From: Cymodocea nodosa
Taxonomy: Eukaryota > Streptophyta > Magnoliopsida > Alismatales > Cymodoceaceae
Reading direction: 5' to 3'
NCBI GenBank assembly: GCA_036874045.1
Contig: JAZBRI010000011.1
Span: forward strand, 12,406,501 to 12,470,500
DNA length: 64,000 bases
Shown: piece after piece, positions 46,284 through 58,373 of the stretch
Layout: every line of letters starts with the position of its first letter
Numbering within the stretch: position 1 is the first letter of the stretch
Notes under the pieces: generated by a model
The model's database searches: none
What the model was told of the DNA's origin: nothing
Seen by the model: only the letters and a program-made list of their open reading frames with translations
Translations under genes and position numbers: made by a program

Positions 46284-48970
46284 ATGGATCCCATCTCCCG
46301 CAAGTCGACGACGACGACGTTCATGCATGGCACGCTGCACACCACCATCCTGGATGCCACTGGTTACAGCCCCTTTTCTTCTTCTTTCATGGTATGTATA
46401 TAATTTGTATTTACAAGTATTTCCGATAGATAGGTAGAGATAGATGGCAGTTTGTTTCAGTGTGTTTTGCATGTAGCAGTGCATGTGGAAGAAGAACAGA
46501 CCAGCATATGTGACGATCAAACTAGGGGGAGAGAAAGTAGCAGAAACAGCTCGCGACCACGATCTTGTCTGGAATCAGACGTTCCATATACTTTGCGCAC
46601 ACCCGTCAAGCTTTACCATATCCATTACACTGCGTACGAAGATGTCGGTACTCGGCCGAGTACGGATTCCGGCACGCCTCTTGCTGGAAACGACGACGAT
46701 GACGACTACGACTACTAGTAGTAGGGTCTTCGACGAGGTCTCCTTTCCTCTGGCCGGAAACGTGAGACTTAGGTTCCTTCTCAGCTTCGAACCCGTAGAG
46801 TCCCAGCCCGAATGGGGAAGAGGATTCGGAGGATTCGAGGGTCTCCTGCGAGGAGTCACGTTTCCGCCGAGGTCGGGCTGCGACGTGGTCCTCTACCAGG
46901 ACGCTCATCACTGCAGCTCTTTTCGCCCGCCCCATGTCGGCCGTCGACTCCGTGCCCACCGACCGAGAAGGTTGTGGGAGGACGTTTACAAGGCAATCGA
47001 TGCCGCCAAGCGCTTCGTCTACATTGCTGGCTGGTCATTAAACCCCAAGCTTGTTCTGGTACATACTGAATGTAATTAACTAAAGTTGATGCTTATATTT
47101 ATATATGCGATCATTGGATTCAACCATAATTAATCTAATTACCACATATGCTACTGCAACATGCATAAATATGCAGGTCAGAGATCCGGATACCGAACTG
47201 GGACAAGCTCGAGGAATCAGATTAGGAGAGCTGCTGAAGCGTAAGGCGGAGGAGGGCGTCGCGGTGAAGCTGATGCTGTGGGACGACGAGACTTCGCTGC
47301 CGATCATCAGGAACCAAGGCGTGATGCGAACCCACGACGAGGACTCCTTTCAATTCTTCAAGCACACCAAGGTCGTCTGCAGACTCTGCCCGAGGCTCCA
47401 CCGTGATTTCCCCAGCTTGTACGCCCACCACCAGAAGACCATAACCGTCGATGCCCCTTCGCCCTTCGACGACGATAGTCGTCGGGTGGTCGTCAGCTTC
47501 ATTGGTGGAATCGACCTCTGTGACGGTCGCTACGACACGGAGGAGCATTCCCTCTTCGAAAAGCTCAACGCCGGTGATTTTTACCAGGCAAACATCCCCG
47601 GTGCCAGCATTCGACGGGGCGGTCCTCGTGAGGCGTGGCACGACACACACGCCCGTGTCGTGGGTGACGCCGCACGAGACATCCTGATCAACTTCGAGCA
47701 ACGCTGGAGCAAGCAATGCCATCCTCCCCTTCTCTCCTCAGCTGCATCATTTCCCGATCTCCGACTGAAGGGAGACGATGCAGAGCACTGGAACGTTCAA
47801 GTGTTTCGATCCATCGACCATGTCTCCGTCGAGAACATGCCAGAGAACATCCTTGTGGAGCACAGCATCCACGACGCCTACGTCGAAGCGATCCGCCGGG
47901 CAAACAGGTTCATCTACATCGAGAACCAGTACTTCATGGGCGGATGCCACCTATGGGAGAAGGACCAAACCATCGGGTGCAGGAACCTGATACCGGTGGA
48001 GATTGCGTTGAAGGTGGCGAGCAAGATCAGGGCAAGGGAGAGATTCGCTGTGTACATCATCCTGCCGATGTGGCCTGAAGGCGCGCCGGAGAGCGAGGCA
48101 GTGCAGGAGTTACTGCATTGGACCAGACTAACCATGTCGATGATGTACAAACTGATAGGAGAAGCCCTGCGAGACTGTGAGTACATGGACGCACATCCGA
48201 CGGACTATCTTAACTTCTTCTGCCTTGCCAACAGAGAGGAGAAGAAACCCGGGGAGCTCGAGCCGGAGGATTTACCCCGGCCGTCGACGCACTACTGGAG
48301 TTCACAGATGAATCGGAGGTTCATGATCTACGTCCATTCCAAGCTCATGATAGGTAAAGCGCGCGCGCGCACACACATATATCTAAAATTAAGTTGTAAC
48401 AATTATTCAAAGTTACTGAATTATAACTGTTTGATGTTAACACCTACGACTAAGTTTGCTATAAACACCGTATGAATAAGCAAATGAACTTGGCAGCTAA
48501 TAATAATTAACTTGTTTACTCGTGTGCTTAAAGTGGACGACGAATACGTGCTGGTCGGATCGGCGAACGTGAACCAGCGGTCCATGGACGGGAGGAGGGA
48601 CACGGAAATAGCAGTCGGATGCCAGCAGCCTGGCGGTGGCGATAGGCACGGCGAGGTCCATGGATACCGGATGTCGCTGTGGTACGAACACACTCGCAGA
48701 GTTGAGGACGTGTTCATGGAACCGGAGACCGTCGCTTGCGTGAGGCGGCTCCGTCAGATTGGCGACCATATGTGGAGTGTCTACTGTCAGGCGGAGGTCG
48801 TCGAGATGGTCGTGCATCTTGTGAGCTATCCCGTGACCGTGTCGAGAGATGGATCCGTGTACGAGCTGGAGGAGGGAGGTGGTGGCGTTGGCCGCGGCGT
48901 CTTCCCCGACACATCTGCTCCGGTCAGAGGAAGAAGGTCAATGCTGATCCCGCCCGCCTGCACCACATGA
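46284..48970 (+). CDS. Phospholipase D, C2 type, alpha/epsilon-like
   Basis: Four exons, 46284-46391, 46480-47058, 47177-48353 and 48534-48970, with GT-AG borders and matching phases encode 766 residues. An N-terminal C2 domain (about 1-135; HGTLHTTILDA, RPAYVTIKLGGEKVAET) precedes two PLDc catalytic motifs. HKD1 is HQKTITVD (H314, K316, D321). HKD2 is HSKLMIVD (H616, K618, D623), split by intron 3 and followed by YVLVGSANVNQRSMDG. The IYIENQYF and GGIDLCDGRYDTEEHSLF segments are also intact. The enzyme hydrolyses phosphatidylcholine and related lipids to phosphatidic acid at membranes, usually with Ca2+ dependence through C2. The length is shorter than PLD-alpha1 (about 810) and close to PLD-epsilon/alpha4 (about 760), so I favour that subclass. 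Exons are GC-rich against AT-rich flanks. Confidence 0.92.
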
Positions 48971-49184
48971 TCATAATTAATTAAATCTTAATTGTTATAC
49001 ATGTGGATTTAATTAATTATGAGCTACTGATTAGATATACGATGTGGAAATTAATTAACATGCCCCATCCCATGAAGCACTCCTGGTGGCTCCCTCCTCT
49101 CATTTTTACCGGCTGAGATACTGTCCATCAGTTCAAGCTAAATTATATTGCATGAAATTATAATCTCATTTCATCATGATTTAT

Positions 49185-49221
<37 letters not shown>

Positions 49222-51716
49222 TCTTGTAGTTGAAGTATAATCTATAATCCATTTGATCTAATAAGGAAACAAACATACCCCAGGCACAGTAACAAAAATA
49301 ATTTTTGCAAGTACTTGTGTTCTCGGTGCCCCTGCTATTTCCTTGCAAAATTTTTCTTACACAGAGAGTCCTTAACATTTGGTAGTTAAAATACCAAAAT
49401 ATTTCTTATTTTTGCAGATTACGGAATTATGTAATGGATTTAAAAATTTAATTCGTATAAATGCAAAATTCACATTCTCATAATACCCGTTAATCTTCAC
49501 GTCATAAATAATATATCATAATCTAATCTAATTTAAATACCTAGTAATCTTATTTGTGTTGCCCAACATTTGCTTCAAAAGTTTCAACCATATATATTGT
49601 TTGACGTTAAATAATGCATTCTTTATATATATTTAATTGATTATTCGTGAAAGATAATTTATATGTTTTAAGTGAAATTAAGAGACTTATCAAATAATAA
49701 GGGCATTAAAGTAGATAATTTTGTGAAGAAATCAACGTCTTATGTGATTTTTATGGAATGTATGAAGATTGTTCTTTAATTTCATAATATGCACTATTAT
49801 ATTTTTTATATAATTCTTTATTGATATTGTTGTTATTGTTTATGTTATTTAAGGGCAATTTCATAGATAATAGGATTTGTAGAGGTAGAAATGTCATTTC
49901 CTCTATAAGGGAGTTTCCATAAATAATAGGAAAAACCCTTGATGCTCCTTGGCCTTCTTCCATGCGTATGAGTGGTAAAGGCTCCTACTCTCCCGTGCGA
50001 GCTGCATCATGAGGTGGAGGCTCAGATCAGAGTTCAAAGAACTAACATTGCAACCATTCACATCTTATCTCCTCCACCTTGTTTCAGCGACTTCTCTGGG
50101 AAATCCTCACGACGTTTGGCAAAGACTCTTCTTCCTGGGAGGTGTTTGTGTGGACGTGACTAGAGGAGGAAGGTGAAGATTACAAGAACTTCGATGGATG
50201 ACTGTGCTTCTCTTCAATGGGTTTGGTTCTTCAAGGTGTATGTGTAGAACTTGGCAAGTGGGAAGCTCATTCAGTGGACCTCCAGACTGTGCCCTTAGAG
50301 TGAAGGTCACTACTCACTATGTTCAGGGTCCTGGACACTTCAACCAAGGTCGAGTTTGCGTGGAGTACATGTAAGGTGTGACTCCTCTCTACCCCATTTC
50401 TTAGTATGACTTGAAGAAATGCTGTATTGCCTATTTACAGTATTTCTTAGGATATCAGTATAGCTTTCATGTAATCCAAACTAAATGCCTTAATTTGAAT
50501 GAATAAAAAATGTATGTGTTGTTTATATTTCTTGCGTTTTCTTGTATAATTTGTATGCAAACTCGTGCATTTGTTGTTATCATTGTTTGAGTGTATTTTT
50601 AGCATAAATTTGTAAGTATTACGTGCATAGGAATGCGGTGATTTGGGTGCTTCTACAAATCTGCAGGTTGCAGCAACATTACCCTTCTGTTTTTTATGAA
50701 TCTAACAAGTGTATGTCTATGATTTTGACATTGTTTCAATCGTGCTTTGTTGTAGATTACGTGTTTGATTGCAGGAAGATGAATTTGATTTTAGAAGTGT
50801 TTTTTGTGTGGGTTCACATCACACATGTAGATTGAGTTTCACGCTACATCTGATCTCCTGCTTCTCACGTAAATCTGATTTTGTTGCACTTAATTTCATA
50901 TTTCTTCTCTAAGGTTCAATGAGTCAACTTTTGATTGCCACCAATTTGAAGTAATTCTGTTGGTTGAGATGAAAGATATGATTTTTCTAAGTTAGGGGTC
51001 TACTGACCAGCAGTTCTACACGTGCATTCTTCCACAAGATTCTACTACCGTAGAGTGTAAGGTTTTTGGATTTTGATAATTTATCTGATTAATACACTTT
51101 GGTTGACTTTCTAATGAGTATTTTGTTTGTGATTATGAATTTTTGAAGTTGGCTTTATTTTCTACCTCAATTTTATTCGAGAGATAATGTTAGATCTTAA
51201 TGTAACTATTTTAATGATATGTGATCTTAATAAACTAATTCTGATTTTTATTTAAATTAACATATAAGTTTTAGAATTAACATAACCTAACAATATTAAT
51301 TCTAATTTAGATTAAAATTGAGATCCTATGTAACATCTTTAATTTCTTGTGATTCGACTAGTACCTATTAGTTGATATTCTTAAATAATACTGGGTACCT
51401 AGGTTTATAAATTTAAAATTTAAAATTTCCCATATATGTCCATATATTTTTCTCCATATAATTATTTAAAACTAAGTATAAAATTAAAAAACAATTTCGG
51501 AGAACGTACATAAGAGAGTGAAAAAAAACTTTAAAAATATAGGAAAAAAGTAAATTATTTACTTTTTTTGTAAATAATAATAAATTTTATATTTATTAAG
51601 ATTCAAATTTTGTTGATAATTGCGTTATTTTAATTAATTAAGTTATTAAAATTTTACTGCGACGACGGGTCGAAGCAAGAAGTGATTCATCCGCCGATTC
51701 TTTCGTCGTTCCTTCG
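48971..51716. other. Intergenic, no gene recognised
   Basis: About 2.7 kb of AT-rich DNA with a (TA)n microsatellite at about 49186-49219. A more GC-balanced patch at 49.95-50.4 kb has short open frames and splice-like sites but no recognisable protein. A GC-richer stretch begins about 50 bp before the F-box start codon. Confidence 0.45.
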
Positions 51717-54700
51717 ATGGGGGAGGCAGCTCGAAGGAAGAGAAGAAGAAGCACCACCACTTCCACTGGCTTTTTCACCTCCTCCTCTCCCTCTTTGCCA
51801 TGCCGTAGCAGTCCACGTTCTCGCCATCCTCGACTTCTCCATCACGATCGACGCTTCCAGGGACCCGATGGTTGTGGCGATAGTGGAGGAGGCAAGGACA
51901 TCCGAACCGCTCCCACAAAGGGATTCACTGACCTTCCGTACGATCTGCTGGTGAGGATCGCGGCCAACTTCGATGCGCCGAACCTCAGCGCAGCGGGCAT
52001 GGTCTGCAGGTCGTGGTGGGACGCCCTCCGGTCTCTGAGGGAGGCCATGCTGCTGTTCCGATGGGGCAAGCGCTTCAAACACGGGAGAGACATTGGAAGT
52101 GGTGGCACTGGATATGCGGTCCAACGTGATCGCGGAAAGGCCCTTGATTCCTTCGTCAAAGCCGCTGCCAAGGGGTCCGCTCGTGCAATGGTGGATGCTG
52201 GCCTTATGCACTGGGAGATGGGGAATAAGGACGAAGCCAGGGCGATGTATAGGGAGGCTGCTGAGCTCGGGCACCCTGTCGGGCAATTCAATCTAGCTAC
52301 TTCCTACTTGGAAGGTACTTCCTGTTTACTTATTTTGTTTACCCTTATCTCAGTCAGGACTAAGCTTATTGCAATAGAGACTTTTTTCCTTTACTCATTT
52401 CTATGATACTAGTGCTGCTTGAATAAGTACGATTAAGTCTTCCGTAAAATAATATTGCATACATTAAGGATTGATAGATATAAGGGTATCTTGTTCTTTT
52501 GGCTGCAGAAATATATCATTTTTCCGGAGAAGCTAATGCGGACACTCATAATTATTTACCTCGTAAGACACTATGGTGTATGTCCGTGTGTGTGTATATA
52601 AAATCTCAGTCCTTGGAGTGAGGAATGCTAAGGACCTTCGATGCTTAAATTAGAGGTTGAAAGTGGGGAAAGATCAAATTTTGAAAAATTACGTTGTGAG
52701 ATTTCGCAACTTGGGATTTGCAGTGTATATAGTGGTGGACTTAACAGTTACTTTTCAGAGATTTCTCCAAAGTTAGATGAAATCTCAAATTCTCATGACG
52801 AGTGGTAAGATGATTAAAGTGCTACATTGATCTTGCTATCAGGGATAACAACTTGAGGGTTGGCAATGCCTTCCTGAAAACCCATGATGGTGGAAAACAG
52901 AGGTGCAAGGGTTGGAAAGGCAATCCTTCATGTGCCTAAGGGTCAGTTGTCCCCTCTTAGAAGTGCTGTATTTATCACTATAGATTGAGGTTGTGCTGGA
53001 TAGGACTAGTTGCTCAACTTAAGGATTGATTCATGCTTGATGAGCCCTATAAATGTGCACAAGGGATCTGATTAGGTTATATCCTTATTAATAGTTAAAT
53101 CTTTTGTCAAATCTATTAATTCATGTCTGAGTTTGATTTATTTATTGACCTAAACTCAAAACATTGTTTAAATTTGATTTATTTTTTAACAAGCTCAAAT
53201 CAAACTTTATCGAGCACAAACTGAGCTCAAACATTTCACAAACTTCAAGCTTTTTTGACAAGGTGCAATCATACATAGCATTGCCCTCATAAATAGAGAG
53301 GTCACTTCCTAGGATTTGAATTTATGACCTCCAAGTCATAATGAAACAATCTTACTGTTATGCCAAGATTCACTCTCTAGAGAACTGAATTCTGCAACAG
53401 AAAAGAGCAATTGTAGATATAATTTCACTTTTTCTTAGGACCATAACTGAAAATTACTCGTTATTGTTCATCCATCTTAGCATTCTTATTTGTGCATTAC
53501 TTAGTTTTTGCATATCTTATTGTTTAACAATACAATATTTGTAATACAATTGTGCAGAGGCATATAGCAGAGCTAGATGAATGCCTCATAAAGTTTTCCT
53601 TTCAATTGTAAATATTTGATCTACAGTCAAGCAAAAATGTTGGATATTGAACTACTTACTATTAGAAACTTTTAGTATTTTTAATCTTTTTCAGTTGAAT
53701 ATCCTTTTGTTTTTCTGATTTTGATATGTTCACATTGATTGATAATACTGATTTCTTTTCTATTTTGAAGGTAAGATAGGAACATTTGGTTGAGGACATT
53801 TATGACTTAGTTATTTTATTTCATGGACTCCAGCTGAACCACCAAATCAACAGGAGGCTCATAAACTATTACGTCAGGCAGCAGCATCTGGTTATCCACG
53901 AGCACAATATGCCTTAGCACTTTGTTATCAACATGGTCAGGGTGTGGGGTGCAATCTATATGAGGCTGTAAGCTATTTTTTCTTTCAGAACTTAGAACTT
54001 TTAATATGTTTCTTAATAATAACTTTATGGTATTCTCTTGTATGCCATTGGATTAGTTTTTTTAAATCATGATTTTTTTTTCCTTTCTTTATTTTGTATA
54101 TGCTTATATTTAGCATGCACATTGTAGTGTTTGTAAGCATGCAAATGATACAGATTAATTTGAGATACATATGTTTAGAATAGAAATATAGATATGGATG
54201 CAGATCACATATTAAAGGTATAGTTTTCCAACAATCCAAATCATAATCTCACTTTGTAGAGTAGGCTACATGAATCTTTTTTTAATGTATTTTTATTTAT
54301 GGTCAAATCTTTAGTTAAATTACATAAATTTAAATTCTTTTTCATAATTCCTAACTAAGTAGTTTGAGGTCTCCATCTACTTATTTTAGTTTCTTCTACA
54401 CTAATTACTTCTCTCCTAACTATTGTATTTTTTGATCTCCTAAGGATATGATTAAATCACTTAAGCTGATTTTTTTAATCTCATTTTCAATTGGTATAAC
54501 CCCTACTTTATTCCTATTAAAATCAATTTTACTTTATCTTATAATATTACCACTTATCCATCTAAGCATTTGTATCTTTATAATACTAACTTTTTATACA
54601 TGATCATACTTTACAGCCTTGCATTTTGAACCATCTAATTTCTCTTTTAATTTTAAGGATATTCTTGCATCACATAAAACTTTAGAAGCATCTCTACTTC

Positions 54701-57700
54701 ATCCATCCTGCTTTAATTTTATAAATAGCATCCTCTATAATTTCACCATTGCTACTTATTATAAATCTTAGTTTATGAATCTCATAGCCATCAAAATATA
54801 TACCTTCATCATTATTCCTATTTTCATTGAACTTGCATTCCATATATTTATTTTTTAACTTACTCGATCTAAATCCTTCATAATCTTAATTTAAAACTAA
54901 TTTATAACATACTTTTATCAATTAAAATTGTGTCATCGGCTAATAGCATACACTAAGGTATTTTTCCTTGAATTTCTTTAGTTATTTCTATTGTCACCTA
55001 AGCCTAGAGTTCTTCCATCTGTATAGTCTAAAAACTCTATAGTCTACCAATTTCTTAATCAAGTATGGATTCTCTATTTTCTGTTAACTAGTTAATGATT
55101 GGATCTTCATGATCTTACATGCTATAGATGAAAGCAAGATCAATCAGATTGAATAGATCTTTGTCTTCTTGCTCTCCAAAGTGGTTTTCCTAATTCTATG
55201 AGTGGTTTTGAATTTTTTCCCTGATCAAGACTTTTATTATTGATGGTTAGGATGTGGTTTTATTATGTGAACAATGAGGTAAACTATACTAGTGTGTGTG
55301 TCTATGCTACTGTATTTATTTTTGGTGGAATATGGTTACATGATCCTTTAAACTCCTTTAATGCCTAACCAGATCCAACAAAGATCTGGTTAAATCAAAA
55401 CAATTTTTGGGCCTTTGGTATTGCTCAAGAAATGCTTGGACTCCCAAGTGCCTACCTTATTGATCCTGATCAAACGATTATCTGCATTTTAACATTATGC
55501 AGAAGGCACATCATAAATTGACCGTTGAATGAGGCCAATGAACTATTATATATATAATTAGCAAATTTCCATCTAATACTGTAATGACTGCAATTTGATT
55601 AAGAAACTAATTTGATATTTCTATAACTTCTTTCAATGATTGTAAGTTAGTAGACTTACAAGTTACAAAGGTAGTGATTTTTCCGTTGACCAAAAAATAG
55701 TGTTATTAAGGTGCAAGGCATTGTGAAGGTGACACCCCTTCAAATAGACCTAGGTAAGAAGTGGGAGATGAGGCAACAACTTGAGTGAAGGTGACACTCC
55801 ATTTAACATATGAACATAATATCATCCAATCAAGCATCTAATCATTTCTTGAAAAAAAAAATTTATAAATAAGTCAACCACATGATAATTACTGAAGTAA
55901 TATATGATAAAGGCATAATACAATCATTTGTAATGTATTTCATAATCATAAGTTTACAATTCATAGAGTCTGTAAAGGCAATAAATGGTGGAAACATTGA
56001 TTGATTCAGTAATGAAGAAATGCCTTTCTATGTAGAGGTTTGAACCAAGAGATTATAATGTAACAAGCAATGTGAGAAACCCACAAGAAGCCTTAGTTTA
56101 TCCTAACCTTAAAATCCATATGAGGATCCATTTATTCATACACTTAATAGTCCTCAACTTCCAACAAACTCAAATATAAACAACTATGATAAAGGATTGA
56201 ATAAGTAAGAACTGGAATGGTTACTATAGCAAAAGTCGCAATAGTTGACAAGTAGTATTGATATGTAAACGAAAACAATAGTCAATTTTTTTGACACATG
56301 ACAGGCAAGCTTGAACATCGATCAATTTTTTTGAAACTTGTGGAAGAGATGATGGCAACGGCAAAGTAAGATAGTGGTATGAGAGGAGTTGGATAGACCA
56401 ATTGGATGTGGCAGCTTTGCTGGTAAGTATGGGTGCTACCATCGGATCAAGTGGTTAATTTGGGGATGGCACCAATGATCGGAGGAAGCAGAGGGGTTGG
56501 TGTGCTTATGATGGGGGCGTTGGCTGGAGGCACATGTGGTGGTGGTGGCAGATGTAGCTATTGGCACTGGTGGTGACAACAAATGTGATTGCCGATGGTG
56601 GGTGCTAGGGTTTGATGAGAAGACAACTAGGACTTGAGAGAAGGATGGAAATGGGAGAGGAGAAATAGTGGACTAAGATGGTAGTGACGAAAATATAGAA
56701 AAAATCAATGACAAGTGGGATTTTGGGTCCACCATCACCCCCACAGCAAAGTGGCTATGGCAGTTAGGATTTCTCTCCTTTCTCTTGCTCTCTAGAAAAT
56801 TTAAGTTCTGATACTATGTGAAGATAAGAAATGATAGAAGCATTGATTGATTCATTAACAAAGATAATGCTTCTATATTGAGGCTACAGAAAAATACTAT
56901 TAGGCAATGTGAGCCACCATTTTTAGGACTCTGGGAGATCAGTTGGTCAAACCAGTCCAATTGTGAACCAACAAAGTTGTCAGTACAATCACCCTTTGAA
57001 CCATTTTCACGGTTTGATAGGGGTGACCAATTGAACTAGGTGGTTCGACTAGTAAGATTGGTTGAACCAGTCTAAATTACTTGGGTTAGAAATTTTGTAA
57101 ATAATCAATGTTTTTTGGAATAATCAGTTTTTTTGTATGATCAAAATTTTTTGATAATCAGTATTTTTCAAATAATCAAATGTAGTTCACCTTTGTAATT
57201 TTAAAATTTCATATATGTTGGTGATATTTCTTATTATCTTTTGACATTATTCTGGTGGATTCGGCTAGAAAAATAATACTATAAGTTTCTGGAATTTTGT
57301 TATTTTTTTCTGGATTTTCCCTGTTTTCTACAATTTTATTTTTAATTAAGTAAAAAATAATGTCATAATGATGCCATCTGGTCTTTGACTGATTCTGTTC
57401 CAACTAATTGAATCAGTCAAACTGGTTATTGAACGGAACCGAACAGATTTCCCAAGTGAATCAGTCTGGCTAATTCTGGTCCAACTGGTAGTATTACATA
57501 ATGATATATGGTACGGTTCATTGAACTGTATCTGATAATTGGCTTATTTATCCAGGCTAAGTGGTACTTGAAAGCTGCGGAAAATGGAAATCCACGTGCC
57601 ATGTATAATGTTTCCTTGTGTTATTCAATGGGGGAAGGTATACCACAAAGCAATCATCAAGCAGAAAATTGGTTGAAGCAAGCGGCAAACAGTGGCCATG

Positions 57701-58373
57701 GAAGAGCACAGTGTGAGCTCGGTTACCAATTCTTTAAGGTATCTTTATTAGTCTGCATGTTCTTTTAGATTACCTTGTAAAAATTCTCTCCTTGAATCTT
57801 TGTACAAGTGAAACATCATTATGCAAGTGCATGTTTTGACTTTTGATTTTTTTAACGGAAGTCATAGATCCAGTCTCATAATTATCTGTTGATTGTATTA
57901 TGACAATTGGTTTATCATTGCCTAGCTATAAAATTCTCATTGTAAGAATGACATCTCTCAGTTGGCCTCATACTCTCTCCCCCCTTCAACTAATGTTGGT
58001 GTTTCCAGTGATGCATTTATTTAGTCTTAAGAGTAATAGACATTTTGAAGCATTTGTTATATAATATTAGAACAAGTGATGTAGTGCGTTATTGCTGCAA
58101 GAATTTTCTTGTTTCCTTTTTGTGAACAATCATTTCATTTCAGAAAATTTCCCTTATAATCATTCAGATGTAGATATAAATTTGACATTGTAAATCTCCT
58201 TTTAGTCAGGAAACTTGATGAAAGCACTGGTCTACCTTGAGCTTGCTACTCGAGCGGGTGAATCTGCAGCTTTACCTATAAGAAATGCCATATTTGACCA
58301 CCTTCCTCAAACATCAAGACTCCATGCTCTTTCAGCTGCCGACAAATGGAAACCATCGAGATATCATGTTTGA
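51717..58373 (+). CDS. F-box protein with Sel1-like repeats (At1g70590-like)
   Basis: Four exons, 51717-52314, 53834-53967, 57556-57738 and 58206-58373, join in phase into 360 residues. The N-terminus (about 1-67) is basic and serine-rich. An F-box follows at about 68-110 (FTDLPYDLLVRIAANF, LSAAGMVCRSWWDAL), then five Sel1/TPR-like units (for example GKALDSFVKAAAKGSARAMV, YREAAELGHPVGQFNLA, LLRQAAASGYPRAQYALALC and KWYLKAAENGNPRAMYNVSL). The F-box should bind SKP1 in an SCF ubiquitin ligase, and the Sel1 units would recruit substrate. The layout matches the Arabidopsis F-box protein At1g70590. Targets are unknown. Introns 1 (1.5 kb) and 2 (3.6 kb) hold mobile elements, yet the borders and frame look intact. 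Confidence 0.92.
53260..53380 (-). mobile_element. Au-type SINE (tRNA-derived) in F-box intron 1
   Basis: The minus strand reads AATCTTGGCATAACAGTAAG (polymerase III A-box part), then GACTTGGAGGTCATAAATTC and AATTCAAATCC (B-box). It continues through CCTAGGAAGTGACCTCT and AGGGCAATGCTATGTATGAT to CACCTTGTC. The order and motifs match plant Au SINEs (TGGCGTAACGGTAA...GGTTCGAATCC...AGGGTAAGGCTGCGTACA). CpG sites have decayed to TA/CA, indicating an old copy. Confidence 0.82.
54236..54990 (-). pseudogene. LINE reverse-transcriptase 3' fragment in F-box intron 2
   Basis: Minus-strand translation gives LLADDTILID (the reverse-transcriptase ADD active site, 54932-54940), then SKLKNKYMECKFNENRNN, YFDGYEIHKLRF, IISSNGEIIEDAIYKIKAGW and IKREIRWFKMQGCKV. 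This is the usual order in plant LINE polymerases (FADDIVL...YMECKF...FRYLGSI...GEIDEDVTHRIKAGW...KLKGKFY). Stops and shifts interrupt it, and the 5' part is missing, as is typical of truncated LINE insertions. The 3' end (54236-54590) recurs at 63.63-64.0 kb. Confidence 0.85.
55965..56915 (-). mobile_element. Copia-like remnant with two short LTR-like ends
   Basis: The phrase ACATTGATTGATTCA(G/T)TAA occurs at about 55994 and, as GCATTGATTGATTCATTAAC, at about 56842. The sequence before the right copy (TTCTGATACTATGTGAAG) resembles the reverse complement of a copia primer site (GCTCTGATACCA). Between them is about 800 bp without a clear gag frame. Interpretation as a deleted or TRIM-like copia is tentative. 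Confidence 0.4.
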
